Positions 23,401-27,102 of a stretch of DNA of 27,102 nucleotides are shown here, piece after piece. The stretch lies in the IMG/VR virus record IMGVR_UViG_3300031676_000013, positions 1 to 27,102 of that record. One strand, given 5' to 3'. Position 1 is the stretch's first letter. The number at the start of each line of letters is the position of its first letter. The position numbers and the translations under genes are program-made. Under the pieces are notes generated by a model, which saw only the letters and a program-made list of their open reading frames with translations, did no database searches and was not told the DNA's origin. This DNA comes from a virus.

Positions 23401-26400
23401 TAATTGTAGTTGACAAACTTCCTTCAACTTCAACTGTTGGTGCTGACAAATATCCTGAACCTGGATTTGTAACTTCGATGCTTACAACACTTCCGCCTGA
23501 TCCTAATTTAGCAAGTCCTTTAGCACCTGTGCCGCCACCGCCAACAAATTTAATTACTGGTATTTCTGTATATCCAACACCTGGGTCACTAATATTACAA
23601 CTTACAACTTCAAAGCCAACATTATCTAACCAATGCTTGTTTGGATATACATTAAGATTTGCATCTTGTCCGTAAATTAAATTGTCTTTAACTTTAAGTG
23701 ATGCTGGTTCAATACGCTGTGTATCTTCGTTATACTGTGGTGCAAAATCAAAATCACTAATACTACTTTCAGTTTCGTCTGTTTTAGTATAGCTACTTAG
23801 ATATTCTCTAATTTTTGTTTTAAAAGGTTTAGTTTCTTTAACAAACTCTTCGTAACTAGGCAAGCTATCATTTTGGAATGTAACTTTTTGTTGCAAGTCG
23901 CCTGCGTTGTGTTTTGCTTTAATGAAACTAGATTTAAATGCCCAGTCAACAAACGGTTGCTCTGCAAATGCATATCTAATACTTGCAAGGAATAACTGAT
24001 TGTATTCAACTTCTAAGTTGTCGACAAATAAATCTTCTTTAAGTGCTTTTAATAAAATACGTAACTCTAGTGTAGGTTGGTTATCATAAAAACTAGTATC
24101 ATAACTTAGTCCATCAAATCCAACATAACTCTTTGCAAAGTTATACAATGTTTCTTTAAACGCTATTGTTCCGTTTTGTCTACCAATTGTTTGATAGTTA
24201 GTTGTATAATCAGCCGCTTCTTCGTTACTAATTTTTTCTAATAGTAACCAACCGCCTGCTCCAACATTATTAATTTTAATAATATCGCCAATGCTATCAT
24301 CTAATGATGTTAGTAAGTAACTTTGATCTATTGTAAAATCAACTTCTGTAAATTTACTGTATCCTGCAGAGTACCAATCAATGTAATCCCACCAAGCACT
24401 ACAATCATATGACTGTGTTGATGTTCTCTCATACAATCCTGTTATAGTATTGTATGCAAATATTGACCATTTGTTGTTTACGTTTTCGTCACTCTTAACA
24501 AGTACACTAAACAATCTTAGTGCTAAGTTTGTAGATGAAGCATAGTTCTTGCCTGGATTTCTAACTGTTACTGTAGCAATACCGCCTGAAGCATTTAATG
24601 TTATTTTAATTTGTGCTTTTTCGCCATCACCAACTTGTTCAAACTTGTATATCGGAACTGTAAGATACCCTGCGCCAGGGTTAGTAATATCAACTCTAAT
24701 TAATTTTCCTTCTTCAAAAATTGGAGTTAATGTTGCCGGCTTAACTTTAGAAATACTAACAAAGCCTAGTTCAGAATGTGTATCAACTGCTATGTCATAT
24801 TTTGCACTAATAAGATCCGGTTGTGGATCTTTAGAAAGCAAATTAACAAAGCTAAATTCATCTACAATTAATTCTTTTACTAGCACTCTATTAACACGTT
24901 CAACAACTTGTTTAAGTGCTTCAATGTTATTTCTAAACATTGATTGTCTAGGTCTATTAAGAATTCCGTATTTCTGTTTAAAGGATAACGCTGGATCTGG
25001 TACTGGTCTGTTATAAACATCAACACCAATTAAACTATCAATCCATTTTTCTTCTAAATCTTTGTTTGGCTTACTTGTTGACAATCCATCTGTAATAAGC
25101 TGATACTGACTATGTGTATTAATGTCTTGATTTTCAATAGTCCAGTAACGGAAGTTAATTGCTTTTTTATCATCTTCAACTAAACTTCCACAGTTATATA
25201 ATCCAAATCTATTATTAGCGTAGATTGCAACAAACTTATATCCTTGTGCTACCGGATCTTGAATTAATTGTGCAACATCAAATGCACTTGCACTTCTATT
25301 CTCTAAGTTAGGAATAATCTTAGTATTTTTAACCCAATAGTAATATCTGTTGTAGAACGCTCCGCTTACATTATTGTATAATCTTTTAGTTACAAATGTA
25401 GCAGTACCGTATTTAGGTGTTCCACTAATTCCTCTACTAAGTCCATCTTCTGTATCAGCTAGTTCTAACCATCTTGTTGGAGTTAATGTAGATTCAACCC
25501 ATTCATACACATCTACAGATGCGCCAACCATCAACTGGTTAAAGTTTGCTGTATTATAAATGATATTATTCTGATATGGTTCAACCCATTGTACTGTACT
25601 AATATCCCACCATAGTTTACCTACATGTTCTTCAGCCCAGTAATTTTCTTGGTCAACGTTTACAGTTGATTGATCACTTTCTGTATAAGTTGCAGGATCA
25701 AATGGTGTTGAAAATGCTAATTCTTCTTCAGCTGGTCCAGCAATTTTACCTTGTATTGGATCAATGTAGTCTAGCTGTGTTGCAGTTCCACTACCGTCTT
25801 TAGCGTAAATAAACACGCCTTTAAATTTGCTTAGGTCAACTTGTTTAGTTGGAGTTCTGTATTCTATCCACGGAAGTTTATTACGCTGTCTCTTATAATC
25901 AACAACAGTTCCAATAAAGTTGTTACCTGTAGTTGATGCACTTAGCTCTGGCATTGACACATAAATGTGATTTAATGATGCGTGGACAAATTCTCCAAAC
26001 CTTTCAACATCACTGTTATTAAAGGCTAATTTTTCTCCGTACAATAAGTATCCACCAACAAACTGATAAACAAACACTTCACCTGAGTCTAAATTTTCTT
26101 TACTAAACTGCGTTAGGTTGTTATCAAAGCTAGTTTCAACAGCTAAGTCCGACTCTTTATTATTAACATATTGTGCAGTAACTAGTGTGCTATCATCTAA
26201 GTATGTTTGAGGTTGCGGATCTGCTGGCAATTCGTATCTATCAAAGGAAGTATTGTTAACTAGGTTACCGCCTTGTGATGAAACCATTAATTCGTTTCCT
26301 GCAAAGTCAACTGTTTGGCCGAAGCGTTCAGCTACTGAACTATCTGGGCTAGTAAGTTCTTGGAATACGTTAAATGTTCCTTCAGTATTTTTATACACAT

Positions 26401-27102
26401 AAACTTTGCCGTTATCATTAGCAATGCTATCGTCTAACGGTGCACCTACTGCTAATAACTCTCCATCATCTGATAAAGTAATTGCACTTGCATATTTTGT
26501 AGACGTTAACGGAGTTATAATAGACTGTGTAAATTCATAATGTCCATTGTTGAATCTGTAAACTGCAATTTTAGGATCTGCATTTTCAAAGTCTGCAACA
26601 GTAGCTAATACTTGTCCGTTCTTACTTACAGTAAACGGGTGTGCAAAATTATATAATGTATTACTTTCATCGTCGAATGTTGAATCACCATCTGGTTGTA
26701 CTCCAGTATCGTTTGGAACATAGCCTAAGAAATCTGTCTGCTTTGGTAGTAACGTCCAACTATTTGAAAACACACCTGCCGCTTGATTCGTTGTACTCTG
26801 ATAAAAGTTATTACTATAAAGAACAATGTCATCAGTATAGTAAGGTGTTGCCTCACTAAATATTCCTTTATAATACGGATCTCTTGTTACACGCCAATCA
26901 TAAGTTCCGTTACTATCATATCCTGTTTTAACAAAATGTATTCTACCTGGATTAGTACCGTTGCCTGCACCTGGAGCACTTACAAATAATGTATACAAGT
27001 TAGTATGTTTAGTTAATACTAGCTGTGTTCCTAAGTTTTTATCATTGCCACGTTCTAAATTAGTATACCCGTGTTGTAAAGAATATTCACCACTACCAGT
27101 TT
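20432..27102 (-). CDS. Giant virion structural protein, 5' end beyond right edge
   Basis: The frame is open from the right edge to TAA 20432, giving more than 2,220 residues with no start in the window. The visible N-terminal part has TGSGEYSLQHGYTNL, LFVSAPGAGNGTNPGRIHFV and DGELLAVGAPLDDSIANDNG, the FG-GAP or beta-propeller pattern of integrin-like repeats. Central blocks pair two PGxGY-type repeats (NPGAGYLTVP near 808; PGVGYTEIP and NPGSGYLSAP near 1172-1210). The last 1,000 residues carry repeated stalk units such as TFTGDGSTSVF, SFTGSGSLQTF, TFTADGSTSSI with VNG/VFLNGV strands. QLMDGIDYGGVQVKSF lies between them. This architecture fits the very large tail or baseplate-attached proteins of marine T4-like phages; receptor binding by the propeller is an inference. 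Confidence 0.85.
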   Translation of the reverse strand, partial: TGSGEYSLQHGYTNLERGNDKNLGTQLVLTKHTNLYTLFVSAPGAGNGTNPGRIHFVKTGYDSNGTYDWRVTRDPYYKGIFSEATPYYTDDIVLYSNNFYQSTTNQAAGVFSNSWTLLPKQTDFLGYVPNDTGVQPDGDSTFDDESNTLYNFAHPFTVSKNGQVLATVADFENADPKIAVYRFNNGHYEFTQSIITPLTSTKYASAITLSDDGELLAVGAPLDDSIANDNGKVYVYKNTEGTFNVFQELTSPDSSVAERFGQTVDFAGNELMVSSQGGNLVNNTSFDRYELPADPQPQTYLDDSTLVTAQYVNNKESDLAVETSFDNNLTQFSKENLDSGEVFVYQFVGGYLLYGEKLAFNNSDVERFGEFVHASLNHIYVSMPELSASTTGNNFIGTVVDYKRQRNKLPWIEYRTPTKQVDLSKFKGVFIYAKDGSGTATQLDYIDPIQGKIAGPAEEELAFSTPFDPATYTESDQSTVNVDQENYWAEEHVGKLWWDISTVQWVEPYQNNIIYNTANFNQLMVGASVDVYEWVESTLTPTRWLELADTEDGLSRGISGTPKYGTATFVTKRLYNNVSGAFYNRYYYWVKNTKIIPNLENRSASAFDVAQLIQDPVAQGYKFVAIYANNRFGLYNCGSLVEDDKKAINFRYWTIENQDINTHSQYQLITDGLSTSKPNKDLEEKWIDSLIGVDVYNRPVPDPALSFKQKYGILNRPRQSMFRNNIEALKQVVERVNRVLVKELIVDEFSFVNLLSKDPQPDLISAKYDIAVDTHSELGFVSISKVKPATLTPIFEEGKLIRVDITNPGAGYLTVPIYKFEQVGDGEKAQIKITLNASGGIATVTVRNPGKNYASSTNLALRLFSVLVKSDENVNNKWSIFAYNTITGLYERTSTQSYDCSAWWDYIDWYSAGYSKFTEVDFTIDQSYLLTSLDDSIGDIIKINNVGAGGWLLLEKISNEEAADYTTNYQTIGRQNGTIAFKETLYNFAKSYVGFDGLSYDTSFYDNQPTLELRILLKALKEDLFVDNLEVEYNQLFLASIRYAFAEQPFVDWAFKSSFIKAKHNAGDLQQKVTFQNDSLPSYEEFVKETKPFKTKIREYLSSYTKTDETESSISDFDFAPQYNEDTQRIEPASLKVKDNLIYGQDANLNVYPNKHWLDNVGFEVVSCNISDPGVGYTEIPVIKFVGGGGTGAKGLAKLGSGGSVVSIEVTNPGSGYLSAPTVEVEGSLSTTITSRTAKISAQLGNSKVRSLHLRSKFDRVTGTFLITTLSETQTFTGNNSLTIFDVKWPMDVRTNQITISVNGIEELQGNYSVSNKEYTDKSYARYKGRIIFETPPANNASIIVSYKKDVSMLQAQDRINLFYNPTTGQLGNDVSQLMDGIDYGGVQVKSFAFNTGTGWSNEPYYTTTWDSYDATYEDEIFQLDGSTIALTLSAPLANGVTYNVYKNGIRIDDPEYDGSTVPGNPNAVMLSLLGDGETDTFIIDNDKISTQLNDVIVIRKSTSDGSFLPDADAYDTMLQGGNMAYQTARGIEAEDIVIDGDGFVTPLTSKGPEELVPGQLLDSVNIKVYDRINDGSSIINNYNYVFDGNYTYALTVVPASNKDIFVKVNGTILDYSKFTVNYQDNTLTLDASVAPAIGNSVNIITMSANGENILDADTFTGDGSTSVFVTPVEFKQGLSLFITQDGEPIDAVLAETDASYDKAGQVLLRLSVAPLPGKLLQYVIYDSTAKSFSQVSTDSFTGSGSLQTFNLANAPFTQRPLANSVVVKVGNKILKPGYNQQYTVSAVREYKLRDWQVGLAQIPAEKIKVFLNGVAQILSTHYMWNRYNSSVELFNGVGVAGDILDIYLLGDGEYDFGTFDASGYWNETPNQVQLTTAPQNGESITVYQFSNHDVAKIERINFDVVARASVTQGTAEYSEYHQLTNGFIKLRTPAIDTSYVWLTRNGDLLSPNIEYALLEDKVTIKIAIDIDAGDELELIHFSNNTMLPKFGFSQFKDILNRTHFKRLGDENRYFLAENLNYYDTSIKVSNVDTLPQPNKERSIPGIVFINGERIEYYLKEGGVLRQLRRGTLGTGIPTVHIAGTELLDQSNKQTVPYQDRTLTETFTADGSTSSIVVDFIPGSVNDFEIFVAGRRLRKNAINIYDPTVDLDSPEGDITSPAEFSVDGTTSTVVLAETPLINTKIVVVRRIGRPWTDTGIPLHRQENDIARFLRNTEVALPK

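Noticed and set aside
26996-26998. TTG as start of the giant protein
   Set aside because: The frame stays open to the right edge and the upstream residues (TGSGEYSLQHGYTNLERG) continue the same repeat type, so the real start lies outside the window.

Overview
This is a gene-dense, AT-rich piece of a tailed-phage genome, most likely a T4-like marine myovirus of the cyanophage or pelagiphage kind. Three things support this: very large virion proteins typical of those phages, a short-tail-fibre protein with a collar domain, and T4-type late promoter boxes (NATAAATA) in gene junctions. The host cannot be named because no host-diagnostic gene is present. No tRNA, rRNA, CRISPR array, insertion sequence or attachment site was seen. 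No stretch over 300 bases lacks a gene.

Region A (1-5105, minus strand) is a tightly overlapping seven-gene operon. In transcription order it encodes a nucleotide-sugar dehydrogenase, an SGNH hydrolase-like protein, a GT-A-like glycosyltransferase, a radical SAM enzyme with a C-terminal cysteine cluster, a 77-aa unknown, a class I methyltransferase-like protein and a second radical SAM enzyme cut by the left edge. Region B (5167-7297) is a two-gene plus-strand island: a possible glycosyltransferase-like protein and a second SGNH-like protein. A and B diverge from a 49-61 bp gap that holds two facing CATAAATA boxes forming a perfect inverted repeat. The far end of B overlaps the next operon tail to tail.

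Region C (7275-13480, minus strand) is an eight-gene operon with overlapping stops and starts. It encodes a 117-aa unknown, two tandem GT8-like proteins, a 196-aa unknown, a paralogue of the region A glycosyltransferase, a 55-aa single-pass membrane protein and two radical SAM proteins with an N-terminal twitch/SPASM-like cysteine region. A near-perfect sigma70 promoter (TTGACT-17-TATAAT) precedes it. That promoter sits inside a hairpin whose 3' arm contains the ribosome binding site of the first gene, an arrangement that could silence translation of read-through transcripts.

Region D (13532-27102, minus strand) is a virion block: a structural protein, three paralogous fibre-like proteins (one with a tail collar domain), a 205-aa structural protein and one giant protein of more than 2,200 residues whose start lies beyond the right edge.

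Together, regions A-C look like a phage glycan or protein modification island placed directly next to the fibre and baseplate genes. It contains four radical SAM enzymes, at least four glycosyltransferase-like proteins, two SGNH proteins, a sugar dehydrogenase and a methyltransferase. Decoration of the phage's own fibres, or remodelling of host surface sugar, are reasonable hypotheses but are inferred from context only.
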